NCBI GenBank assembly: GCA_964370295.1
Contig: CAYJIR010000051.1
Coordinates: 1 to 10,283 of the forward strand
Reading direction: 5' to 3'
DNA length: 10,283 bases
From: JAAYCI01 sp964370295
Lineage (GTDB): Bacteria > Bacillota > Clostridia > Oscillospirales > Ruminococcaceae
A program made the position numbers and the translations under genes. The notes beneath the pieces are model-generated. The model saw only the letters and a program-made list of their open reading frames with translations. It made no database searches and was not told where the DNA came from. Each line of letters begins with the position of its first letter. The stretch's first letter is position 1. Positions 1-6,964 of this stretch are shown one piece after another.

Positions 1-410
1 TTGTGGCTTTGCTTCGTCAAAACAGCCGCCCCTACCTTTTTTCCAACACCTTGGCGCCCGCCATTGCGGCAGCCTCTTTGCAAGTGCTGGACATTCTTGA
101 AAAAAGCGGGGAAGCAAGAAAAAAGCTGAAAGAAAACACGGCCTTTTTCCGCAGTGAAGCGGCAAAGCTTGGTTTTGACATCGTGGACAGCGAGCACCCC
201 ATTGTGGCCATCATGTTGTATGATGCGAAATTGGCCGCGGCCATGGCCGCGCGCCTCATGGAGCTGGGGGTTTATGTCACCGCATTTTCCTATCCTGTGG
301 TGCCCAAAGACAAAGCACGCATCCGTGTGCAAATTTCGGCCGCACACACAAAGGAGGATTTGCAAAAGGCACTTTCGGCGTTTGCCACTGCAAAGGCCGA
401 GTTGGCATAG
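1..410 (+). CDS. kbl: Glycine C-acetyltransferase (2-amino-3-ketobutyrate CoA ligase), C-terminal part
   Basis: This is the last ~135 residues of a PLP-dependent alpha-oxoamine synthase; the gene starts before the window. The frame is open from the left edge and ends in TAG at 408-410. The block LRQNSRPYLFSNTLAPAI and the later YPVVPKDKARIRVQISAAHT closely match the C-terminal small domain of Kbl, which I recognise from memory of the E. coli protein (LRQRSRPYLFSN, YPVVPKGQARIRTQMSAAHT). Kbl condenses glycine and acetyl-CoA, or in the catabolic direction cleaves 2-amino-3-ketobutyrate with CoA to glycine and acetyl-CoA after threonine dehydrogenase, in the cytoplasm. The PLP lysine lies upstream, outside the window. 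The related BioF and HemA proteins are less likely because the SRPYLFSN and RIRVQ-SAAHT strings are Kbl-like. It converges on the sensor gene at 589-3576. Its 3' gap has no U-rich terminator. Confidence 0.93.
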   Translation, partial: VALLRQNSRPYLFSNTLAPAIAAASLQVLDILEKSGEARKKLKENTAFFRSEAAKLGFDIVDSEHPIVAIMLYDAKLAAAMAARLMELGVYVTAFSYPVVPKDKARIRVQISAAHTKEDLQKALSAFATAKAELA

Positions 411-588
411 GCGCAGGTTGCGATGAGAGCCCAATCCATTTTTGCAGGTGCTGATTTGGTTTGTCTGTGGGGTGGTTTGCCCTATGTTGTAGGCAGGCAT
501 CAAGGCACGGCAGTTTTTCGTATAAAATCAAAGGAGCCATTCAGCCCCACCGCGATATGCGGTGGGCATTAAATAGTTTCTTTTCGGC
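411..588. other. Convergent intergenic gap (kbl / EAL sensor)
   Basis: This short gap lies between two converging stop codons (408-410 plus, 589-591 minus). I see no gene. The only clear structure is the hairpin at 546-566 within a repeat copy (539-576). The 9-mer GCATCAAGG at 498-506 recurs inverted at 10272-10280, near another repeat copy; alone that could be chance. Confidence 0.6.
539..576 (+). repeat. Hairpin repeat, copy 1 (shortened)
   Basis: Stem CCCACCGC (546-553) pairs with GCGGTGGG (559-566) around the loop GATAT. The left flank ATTCAGCCCCACCGC (539-553) is identical to 10207-10221 in copy 3. The right flank GGCATTAAATAG (565-576) is identical to 4059-4070 at the end of copy 2. 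So this copy joins parts of the other two and appears to lack the left arm they share. No T-run follows on either strand, so a role as a simple intrinsic terminator is weak, although the site lies between two converging genes. Confidence 0.7.
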
Positions 589-3576
589 CTATAGCATACT
601 AATGGTATATTGCTTTTTTGTAAGCAGTAACTCTTTAAAATTATCGCAAGCCATTGGTTTTTCAAAATAGTATCCTTGTGCATAATCGCAGCCGATACCC
701 TTCAACCAAAGTGCCTGTGCAGAGGTTTCCACCCCCTCGGCAACCACCTGCATCTCAAGATGCTTTGCCATGTTGATGACATCGGTAACCACCACCGTGC
801 TTTTGGCGCCTTGTTCTTTCATATCGAAAAAGGCCTTGTCGAGTTTAAGCACGTCTGCCTCTATCGCAGATATTCGGTTCAGCGAGGATACGCCCGCGCC
901 AAAATCGTCGATGGCGATACGGAATCCTAATTTTTTGAATTGCCTCACACGCTCTAGGAACAATACGGTGTCGGTTTCAATGGCGCTTTCCGTAAGCTCT
1001 AGTTCGATGCTATGGGATGTGATGTTTTGGCTGGACAAAATGCGTGAAATTCTTTGCACCACGTTGTGGGCAAGCACAGTGTGGGCCGATAAGTTCACTG
1101 CAATGCGCGGCATTTCCATTTTCTTTCGGTTTTCTTTAATAAACTTGCAAACTTCTTCCAGCACATATAAGTCTAAATCTGCGATAAAGCCATTTTTTTC
1201 AAACACCGGAATAAACGAATCCGGATATATTTTATCTCCATGTTGCGGTTTCCAGCGCACCAAGGCCTCGGCACCACCAACGCTGAGCGTGCCAAAGTCG
1301 ACTTTGGGTTGATATTCCACAAAGAATTCGCGGTCTTTTAAGGCTTGTTCCATGCGGAATGTAATGTTAATTTTGTCTTCATAGCCTTTGCGCATGGCAT
1401 CGCTAAAGGTGATAAACGTGGTTTTATGCTGGTTTTTCCCGGCAAGTCTTGCATTGTCTGCTTGGCCGATTATGGTACCATTATTTTCCTGCACGTTGTC
1501 GATGACAACATTGCCGAAAGACAGCGATACTTTATATTTCTCGCTTATATTATCTTCGATGTTTGGGAAAATATAATTATTATAGATTTCGCGTAGGTTG
1601 CCGCCGTCGTCCACGCGTCTTAAAATCAAAAACTGATCGGCCGTTCTTCGGCAAATGACGGCAGAGGTGTCTTCAAAGGCTTTTTTAAGTGCATCGGCAA
1701 CAGCCAAGATAATGGTTGTGCCTCTTTCATTGCTAAAGTGGGTGTTGATGGTGCGGAACATGTCAATGTCGAAAGAAATAAGTTCATACTCGTTCGGTCG
1801 TGCCGTTTTTAGCACCTCGTCTATGGCTTCGCGAAATCTTTGGTTCGTCATAAACCCGGTAAGCCTATCTGTGTTGTACGAGTGCACCAGAGCCATTTTT
1901 TTGTTAATTTGTCCGTGGGCATACACAGCGATAAATCCGGCAACCATGATGAAAAATACGATGGCAAAATAATACCAGTTTGCCGTAAAAAATTCCCAAA
2001 AACCAACCGTATCTCTTGGTAAATTGGCATTGGCCTGTGTTTCAATGATGGTTTCATAATCTCTTTCCGAAAATTGATCCATCATCACATTGAAAATGGG
2101 CACATATTCCTCTTCAATGCTGTGGTTTATGAAAAATGGCATGGGGATGGAGATATCGGTGTGTATGATTGCGCGATTCATGTCGCCCAAGTATACTTCG
2201 GCATAGGTGGCGGCACTGTTGGTGGACACCAGCATGTCAAGCTCGCCCGCGGCAAAGCTGTCTAACAGGGCGTGCCATTCGTCGTAGTATACAAACTCTA
2301 TGTTTGGGGACACCTCCTGGAAGGGGCGAATATCCAATGTTTGGTATCTTAGCAGCCCTATTTTGGGCGAGGTGGCCAAGATATCTTGCATCACAATGCT
2401 GTCTTGCAAATCGAGGTTAACTTGTGCATACGCCGGGATGGTGTAGAATGCATCTGTTAGGGTAAAATGCTCCCACTCGTGGTCTCCATCGCCGTAAAGG
2501 CTAAGCAAAATATCGAAATTTTCATGCTCTTCCGGTGGATCACTTAGGCTATAGGGATGGTAATTCACCTCGAAACCATAATGGTTTGCATAGGTGTTCA
2601 GCACCTCCACCAAGGCACCGTCCGGCTCGCCCTGTTCATTTGTGAACGAAATGGGCGCAAAGCCTGTGATATAGCCCGCTTCCAGTGGCCTTTGCCGCAG
2701 GATATCTACTTCTTCCTGTGTGAGACCGCGATGGTTGACTTCCACATTGCTGGAAAGATATTTTTCTTCCAGTTCCATGAAATAGTTGCCTTCGGTGCGG
2801 ATGATTTCTGCAAAGTAAGAATCGATTTCTGCCAGTACTTCCGCATTTTCAAAGCTGGAAATTAGAAATAGATTGTATACACCAAGGTTTAACACATTGT
2901 TTAAACCAAACGAAGTGGGATCCTCGGAATAGGTGATGAAAAAATCGGTATCCAAGTCCATATAGGCACTGGTTTCGGCATAAACATACTCCACCGAAAT
3001 GTTATTTTGCCTGCAAAACGCGTCCAATTGGGCAACACCGGCATTTTCGTCATAAACAGCCACCGTTTTTCCGTCTAGGGCAGAAGCATCGGCATAGCGT
3101 ATATCCATGTCATGTGTCATCAGCGCAAGGTAAGTTTTAGTATAAGGCGTATCGGAATATTGCACGAGCTCTCTTCTTTCATCCGAACGCGTGTTAAAGC
3201 CACCGACATCCACATAACCGGTGTTGACAGCATCTAACATGCTATCCTCAATAGCCACAAACTCAAATTCTAAACCACTGATTTGTGCGATTTTTTGGAA
3301 GATTTCGTAGCCATAGCCTCGGTTGTTTATGCTGTCTATATCCGAAACGATGTCGTTAAAGGCAGAGTAATAGCCAATGCGGATGGGCCGGCTGAAATCA
3401 AAGGGTTCGCCTTGTGGCAATTCGCTTTGTGGTTGTTCATTTTCGGTGGTTTCCGGCACAATGGCGATCTCGTCGGCCAACTCTTCAAGGTCTATTTCGG
3501 TGGCGAGCACTGATATTGTGGGCAACATGAGAATTACCATAAAAATTGCAAATCCTGTGCACAAAAACTTTTTCAT
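589..3576 (-). CDS. Membrane sensor: tandem periplasmic-binding domains, degenerate GGDEF, intact EAL (c-di-GMP phosphodiesterase)
   Basis: The protein has 995 residues. Residues 1-25 look like a signal peptide or N-terminal membrane anchor. Two bacterial extracellular solute-binding (PBPb, amino-acid type) domains lie at about 63-275 and 296-520, followed by one membrane helix at about 534-553. A GGDEF-type domain (about 565-725) has TADQF at 645-649 in place of GGDEF, so cyclase activity is very unlikely. The EAL domain (about 740-985) keeps E770-A771-L772, N828 in NLS, E860-LTES, D890/D891 in DDFGAG, K911, E947 in AEGVET and Q967 in QGYYFEKP. These are the metal-binding and catalytic residues of active c-di-GMP phosphodiesterases. 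I infer that ligand binding outside the cell, probably of amino acids or similar small molecules, controls c-di-GMP breakdown, with the degenerate GGDEF perhaps acting as a GTP-binding regulator. The ATG start has an AGAGGAAG ribosome site. The gene is transcribed alone. Confidence 0.93.
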   Translation of the reverse strand: MKKFLCTGFAIFMVILMLPTISVLATEIDLEELADEIAIVPETTENEQPQSELPQGEPFDFSRPIRIGYYSAFNDIVSDIDSINNRGYGYEIFQKIAQISGLEFEFVAIEDSMLDAVNTGYVDVGGFNTRSDERRELVQYSDTPYTKTYLALMTHDMDIRYADASALDGKTVAVYDENAGVAQLDAFCRQNNISVEYVYAETSAYMDLDTDFFITYSEDPTSFGLNNVLNLGVYNLFLISSFENAEVLAEIDSYFAEIIRTEGNYFMELEEKYLSSNVEVNHRGLTQEEVDILRQRPLEAGYITGFAPISFTNEQGEPDGALVEVLNTYANHYGFEVNYHPYSLSDPPEEHENFDILLSLYGDGDHEWEHFTLTDAFYTIPAYAQVNLDLQDSIVMQDILATSPKIGLLRYQTLDIRPFQEVSPNIEFVYYDEWHALLDSFAAGELDMLVSTNSAATYAEVYLGDMNRAIIHTDISIPMPFFINHSIEEEYVPIFNVMMDQFSERDYETIIETQANANLPRDTVGFWEFFTANWYYFAIVFFIMVAGFIAVYAHGQINKKMALVHSYNTDRLTGFMTNQRFREAIDEVLKTARPNEYELISFDIDMFRTINTHFSNERGTTIILAVADALKKAFEDTSAVICRRTADQFLILRRVDDGGNLREIYNNYIFPNIEDNISEKYKVSLSFGNVVIDNVQENNGTIIGQADNARLAGKNQHKTTFITFSDAMRKGYEDKINITFRMEQALKDREFFVEYQPKVDFGTLSVGGAEALVRWKPQHGDKIYPDSFIPVFEKNGFIADLDLYVLEEVCKFIKENRKKMEMPRIAVNLSAHTVLAHNVVQRISRILSSQNITSHSIELELTESAIETDTVLFLERVRQFKKLGFRIAIDDFGAGVSSLNRISAIEADVLKLDKAFFDMKEQGAKSTVVVTDVINMAKHLEMQVVAEGVETSAQALWLKGIGCDYAQGYYFEKPMACDNFKELLLTKKQYTISML

Positions 3577-3623
3577 TTTCTTCCTCTTGCCATACTACAT
3601 AAAGATTTTCGACATTTTTCGCC

Positions 3624-3788
3624 TAGGTGGTGTTGACAAGCGGTAAAGCCCGCATAGTTTGAGCCATTTTTTTGTTTTGGCTTTGCAATTGTCGAAATCA
3701 TTTATAGACTTCAAGAGCATCAAGCCAAATCGGGTAGAAAAAGTGCCAAAATAGGCCCATAGAACTTTGTTGCTGGTGCCACCTAGTG
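3624..3788 (-). repeat. Diverged long repeat, copy A
   Basis: Read on the minus strand, this stretch aligns almost without gaps to plus-strand 4202-4369. The core (minus 3757 down to about 3688) against plus 4233-4302 matches at 53 of 70 bases by my hand count, including a perfect GGCCTATTTTGG and ATTTCGRCAAT. The similarity then continues more weakly through ACAAAAAAAT and a final CACCTA. Copy A lies inside the untranslated leader of the EAL sensor gene. In one frame the core of A reads AYFGTF...GLMLLKSINDFDN and that of B reads AYFGVF...GLKILNSIKDFGN, but B has a stop just before and soon after, so coding is doubtful. Confidence 0.75.
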
Positions 3789-3838
3789 AAAAGGTGGGAA
3801 CTGTGGATATCATCGATTTAAAAATTGGAACATGTATA

Positions 3839-3867
3839 ATGATATCGCAACCTGTCGAAAAAGTCAA
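3839..3867 (-). promoter_or_regulatory. Promoter of the EAL sensor gene
   Basis: On the minus strand a TTGACT -35 box (3862-3867) is followed by a 17-base spacer (3845-3861) and a TATCAT -10 box (3839-3844), a good sigma-A match. The predicted transcript starts near 3832, giving an untranslated leader of about 255 bases before the ATG at 3576. The leader includes repeat copy A and a CCACCT/AGGTGG hairpin (3779-3797). Confidence 0.65.
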
Positions 3868-4017
3868 TGTTTTGTCGTTATAAATTTTTATACAAATTTT
3901 GTGTACTTTTAATAAAACACAGATTGTATGGCGTTTTGATAAAGGGATAAGAGTGTGGTTTTCAGGGCAAAACAAAAATCTTCATGGTCTTTGTTTTGCA
4001 AAAAAAAGAATGATAGC

Positions 4018-4066
4018 TTAATGCCTACTGAATGAACCCCTATGGGGTTCATTCAGTAGGCATTAA
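4018..4066. repeat. Perfect 23-bp-stem hairpin, repeat copy 2
   Basis: Arms 4018-4040 and 4044-4066 are exact reverse complements with the loop TAT. The left arm contains TGCCTACTGAATGAACCCC. The same motif with two changes (TGCCTGCTGAATAAACCCC) occurs at 10178-10196, and the right flank GGCATTAAATAG recurs in copy 1. A perfect stem this long with a three-base loop is unusual for an ordinary terminator, and no T-run follows. It resembles REP or MITE-type palindromic repeats. It has no coding capacity. Confidence 0.85.
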
Positions 4067-4087
4067 ATAGCACAAGCAATACGCGGC

Positions 4088-4127
4088 AAAAAAGGCATCG
4101 CCCCCTAAGGGAGACGATGCCTTTTTT
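4088..4127. terminator. Bidirectional intrinsic terminator of the catabolic operon
   Basis: AAAAAAGGCATCG (4088-4100) pairs exactly with CGATGCCTTTTTT (4115-4127). The inner part CCCCCTAAGGG can pair further. Both strands read GCC followed by six T, so it can stop transcription in both directions. For the leftward operon it lies about 240 bases past the last stop codon (4367-4369). That would give a long 3' untranslated tail carrying the complement of repeat copy B. Confidence 0.85.
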
Positions 4128-4201
4128 ATTGTATGAACAAAACCCCCGGATATTGTAGTGGGACTTAATGGATTCCGAAAGGGTTTGTTTGACAGGATTC
4201 T

Positions 4202-4369
4202 GCCTAGGTTGTGACGGCAATTGTGTTCAGTAGGCCTATTTTGGTGTTTTTTTAGCCCAACTTGGCCTAAAAATCTTGAATTCCATAAAGGATTTCGGCA
4301 ATATTCAGCTCAAGTTGAACAAAAAAATATTCAAAATATGATCGATTCAACGATTGTTGATATCACCTA
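4202..4369 (+). repeat. Diverged long repeat, copy B
   Basis: This is the inverted partner of copy A (3624-3788). The best-conserved part is 4233-4302, and the match fades but stays collinear to the final CACCTA at 4364-4369, which includes the stop codon (CTA, read TAG) of the operon's last gene. Together A and B form a loose inverted repeat around the hairpin and terminator at 4018-4127. I do not recognise the family. Confidence 0.7.
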
Positions 4370-5428
4370 ATTCTTGCCCCAAATATCGCCAAGCGTAAAT
4401 CCTTCTGTAAAGGGATCTTCTGCATCCAACACATAATTGCTATAGCCGTAAATAAAGGCCTCGCCTGTAATGGTTGGTATCAAAGCCTTGCGATCGCCCA
4501 CCATGGTTTCCTCAACCAGGTTTCCGGTGAAAGTTAAGCCCAGAACATTTCCATTGATGTAGGGTGTGTTCAGTTCCAGTTGGCCACGGGCGTGGGCATA
4601 TGCCATTTTTGCACATGTTCCGGTGCCGCAGCAAGACCGGTCTAAAACACCTGTCCATGTTGTGGGGTCATCAAAATCCACTACACCGGAAAGGTTTACA
4701 ACCACACTTCTGGAGTCGATGCCATGGGCATCGCCCGGGCCCGTGAGCATGGCAATGGTGACGGGAACGCCCGGATATTCGGGATGTTCTACCGGGCATT
4801 GTTCTTGTGCGGCTTTAATGAGCAAAGAGCCGATTTTTGTGCATTCTGCCCCTGTGTTCGACTCTAGCACAAGCCCGGGGAATTGGCGATAATCTGCCAT
4901 GACAAACCATGCCCCGCCCCAAACAATGTCTACCGTTACTTCGCCCAAATGCGGAACTTGAATCACTTTGTCCTTCATCTCGACAAAAACAGGCACATTT
5001 TTAAAGGTGACACCCTTTACTTTTCCGTTCTTGCATTCCGCCGTGATATGGATAAGCCCGGCAGGCGCTTCCAAGTAAAATTCTGTAATCGGCTCTTGCA
5101 TGGGAATCATGCCGGTTTCCAGCAAAACGGTGGCCACGGAAATGGTGTTGCCACCGGACATGAGGCAATATTCCGTTTGCTCCATGATTAAATATCCCAT
5201 GGCAGCCAGGGGGTTTTTAGGTGGAATTACCAAATTGCAACACACCGCAGGGTAACCGCGCGGTTCGCGCAACATCAGCATACGAAGTTGGTCGTCATTT
5301 TCTTCCAGCCACTTCATCTGGTCGAACACGGTATCACCGGGGGGGATGGGCACACCGCCCGTAATCACACGCATGGGCTCGCCGGCATGGCACTCAACAG
5401 CTTGAATGGTTCTTTTTACAGCGGGCAT
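4367..5428 (-). CDS. Proline racemase / hydroxyproline epimerase superfamily protein (second paralogue, Ser/Cys type)
   Basis: This is a full-length 353-residue member of the proline racemase fold, a family of cofactor-free racemases, epimerases and dehydratases acting on proline and hydroxyprolines. I chose the ATG at 5428 because AAAGGA lies 9 bases upstream; a TTG at 5446 in the same frame sits on that ribosome site and would add six residues. Family blocks are visible: ECHAGEPMRV (12-21), EAPAGLI (120-126), TFKNVP (141-146) and DRSCCGTGTCAKMA (263-276). The second catalytic Cys is C267. The first catalytic position, normally Cys in MCGHG, is S91 in MSGGN. Residue 266 is Cys where family members usually have Pro. 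This is the last gene of the leftward operon, 68 bases after the symporter gene with a strong hairpin between them. Likely substrates are 4- or 3-hydroxyproline or another cyclic imino acid; the sequence does not decide. Confidence 0.9.
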   Translation of the reverse strand: MPAVKRTIQAVECHAGEPMRVITGGVPIPPGDTVFDQMKWLEENDDQLRMLMLREPRGYPAVCCNLVIPPKNPLAAMGYLIMEQTEYCLMSGGNTISVATVLLETGMIPMQEPITEFYLEAPAGLIHITAECKNGKVKGVTFKNVPVFVEMKDKVIQVPHLGEVTVDIVWGGAWFVMADYRQFPGLVLESNTGAECTKIGSLLIKAAQEQCPVEHPEYPGVPVTIAMLTGPGDAHGIDSRSVVVNLSGVVDFDDPTTWTGVLDRSCCGTGTCAKMAYAHARGQLELNTPYINGNVLGLTFTGNLVEETMVGDRKALIPTITGEAFIYGYSNYVLDAEDPFTEGFTLGDIWGKN

Positions 5429-5451
5429 ATTTATCATTCCTTTCAACTGTA

Positions 5452-5486
5452 TGGTGCCTGCCGCGTTTTGGCCACGGCAGGCATCA
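5452..5486. other. Intercistronic hairpin (symporter / racemase paralogue 2)
   Basis: TGCCTGCCG (5455-5463) pairs exactly with CGGCAGGCA (5475-5483). One G-T wobble and two more pairs extend the stem to 12 bp around an 11-base loop. On the minus strand it falls between the symporter stop (5497) and the ATG at 5428, just upstream of the AAAGGA ribosome site. No T-run follows. It may stabilise or process the mRNA, giving unequal expression of the two flanking genes. Confidence 0.7.
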
Positions 5487-5496
5487 CATCTTCCGA

Positions 5497-6930
5497 TTAC
5501 GCGGCAGCGGTTGTGTTCTTTTTCTTTGGTACAATAAAGTATGTTACGGTTGTGAAGACAATGGCCGGGATAACGCCGCCGCCAAAGAAGCCGTAAAGCA
5601 CGGGAACAAATTCCACAATGAGGCAGGCAACGATGCCGGTGATCATGGCGATTTTTGCGGCATGAACGCTAAAGGTGGATTTATACTCGTCCGATTTTCT
5701 ATCGCGATTCAGCAGGCCGATGGCAAAGATGGGAATCAGAACACCACCGCAAACGGCATAGCCCAAATTGGCAAGGGCATAGATAGAATCGAAGTATAGG
5801 CCACTGAGGATGGTGAAAACGCCGGCACCAATGGTTGCAATTCGGCTGTATTTAATCACTTTTTTGGTTTCGATTTTTCCGGTGGGGTCCATGATGTCGC
5901 AAACAATATTAGCAGCGGATGCATTCAAGTGGGTATCTGCTGCAGACATGCAAGCGGCATATACGCCAACACCCAAGAATACGGATACCCATCCCGGCAT
6001 GGTGTTCACAATCATCCAAACCAAAGTTTGGTCACCGGCTTCTTGGTTTAGTGTCCAGCCGGAAATACCGATGGTAATCATAATGAAAATGAGCACCAAA
6101 TAGAACACCGCATGCCACCCAAAGGATTTGCGTGCACTCTTAACATCAGTGGCACAAAATGCGCGGTTCCATACGATGGGGTTTGACATAACACCCAAAA
6201 AGCCCGTTAGCAAAGCCGTTACTTTTTGAATATTGGTGATTCCGTCTAAGCTCCATCTAGCGGCGTCAATGGCTTCCACGTTGGCTTGCAAAACACTGAA
6301 ATCGAACCCAAAGCTTTGTAGGCCAAAAGTGATAACGGCTGCAGAGAAAAACAATTGTATCGTGCCATGTAAGGCATCGGCCACAATAACAGCCCCTACA
6401 CCGCCTAAAGCCGTATAGGTGATAAACACTAAACCGGTGATAACAACTGCTGCCGTATAAGGAACTCCCATTAGGGTTGAAATTACATAGGCCATACCCA
6501 TGATTTGCGCGCCCGCCCAACAAACATTGGGCAATAAATTTGCGGCACCGGCAATTCTGCGCACTACCGGGTCATCATTGCATAGATAACTGCTGATGTA
6601 GTGAGGCATGGAAATGTAACCAAATTTAGCAAGGTGGGGTGCAATAACGAGGCCGAATAAAAGGCCACCTAACACGCCGTCTCCTAGCCATTGCCAATAG
6701 GCAGACACACCCATCATTGCTCCACGTCCTGCCTGCCCGATAAAGTTGCCTGCGCCACTCATACTGGCCCAAATACTTAGGAATAAAATAATGGTTCCTG
6801 TTTTCTTTCCGGCGATAAAATATTCTTCTGTACTGGTAACTTCTTTTCTTTTTCTAAAGCCAATAAATATACAAAATGCCAAATCAAGTAAGATTAAACC
6901 CAAGGCAATCGCGCGTAATGTTGGACTCAT
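5497..6930 (-). CDS. Sodium:solute symporter (SSS family)
   Basis: This is a 477-residue polytopic membrane protein with about 12-13 predicted membrane helices, typical of the SSS family (PutP, PanF, sialic acid and glucose symporters). Family marks are EYFIAGKK (36-43) after the first helix, ASMSGAGNFIGQAG (55-68), TALGGVGAVIVADALHGTIQ (173-192), and MSAADTHLNASA (328-339), the counterpart of the MSTADSxL sodium-site helix. The usual Thr after Ser in that motif is Ala (A330) here. It probably imports the operon's substrate with Na+ across the cytoplasmic membrane. The neighbouring racemase-family genes favour proline, hydroxyproline or a related imino acid. The DapA-family neighbour leaves sialic-acid-like substrates open, but no other sialic acid gene is present. 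The ATG has an AGAGAGGAT ribosome site. It lies 34 bases after the DapA-family stop. Confidence 0.92.
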   Translation of the reverse strand: MSPTLRAIALGLILLDLAFCIFIGFRKRKEVTSTEEYFIAGKKTGTIILFLSIWASMSGAGNFIGQAGRGAMMGVSAYWQWLGDGVLGGLLFGLVIAPHLAKFGYISMPHYISSYLCNDDPVVRRIAGAANLLPNVCWAGAQIMGMAYVISTLMGVPYTAAVVITGLVFITYTALGGVGAVIVADALHGTIQLFFSAAVITFGLQSFGFDFSVLQANVEAIDAARWSLDGITNIQKVTALLTGFLGVMSNPIVWNRAFCATDVKSARKSFGWHAVFYLVLIFIMITIGISGWTLNQEAGDQTLVWMIVNTMPGWVSVFLGVGVYAACMSAADTHLNASAANIVCDIMDPTGKIETKKVIKYSRIATIGAGVFTILSGLYFDSIYALANLGYAVCGGVLIPIFAIGLLNRDRKSDEYKSTFSVHAAKIAMITGIVACLIVEFVPVLYGFFGGGVIPAIVFTTVTYFIVPKKKNTTAAA

Positions 6931-6964
6931 TTTTCTTCATCCTCTCTTTATTTTGATACCCTTT

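Larger units (their letters stand above)
3577..4366. other. 790-base gene-poor region between the EAL sensor and the catabolic operon
   Basis: I find no credible gene here. The region holds, from left to right, the long leader and promoter of the sensor gene, an inverted pair of diverged repeats (3624-3788 and 4202-4369), a perfect 23-bp-stem hairpin (4018-4066) and a bidirectional intrinsic terminator (4088-4127). A 126-codon open frame on the minus strand (3975 to 3595) covers the promoter and one repeat copy. It has no clear ribosome site or family resemblance, and I do not call it a gene. Confidence 0.7.

Noticed and set aside
770..1312. A 180-codon plus-strand open frame inside the sensor gene
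   Set aside because: It is antisense to the well-supported EAL domain and has no protein-family features.
3640..3720. A possible c-di-GMP riboswitch in the sensor leader (a GCAAAGCC string on the minus strand)
   Set aside because: The short string resembles one conserved piece of the c-di-GMP-I aptamer, but the rest of the expected consensus is missing and the stretch is part of the repeat shared with copy B.
3595..3975. A 126-codon open frame on the minus strand between the sensor gene and the operon
   Set aside because: It overlaps the likely promoter and repeat copy A, has no good ribosome site, unusual composition and no family resemblance, and the matching frame in copy B is broken by stops.
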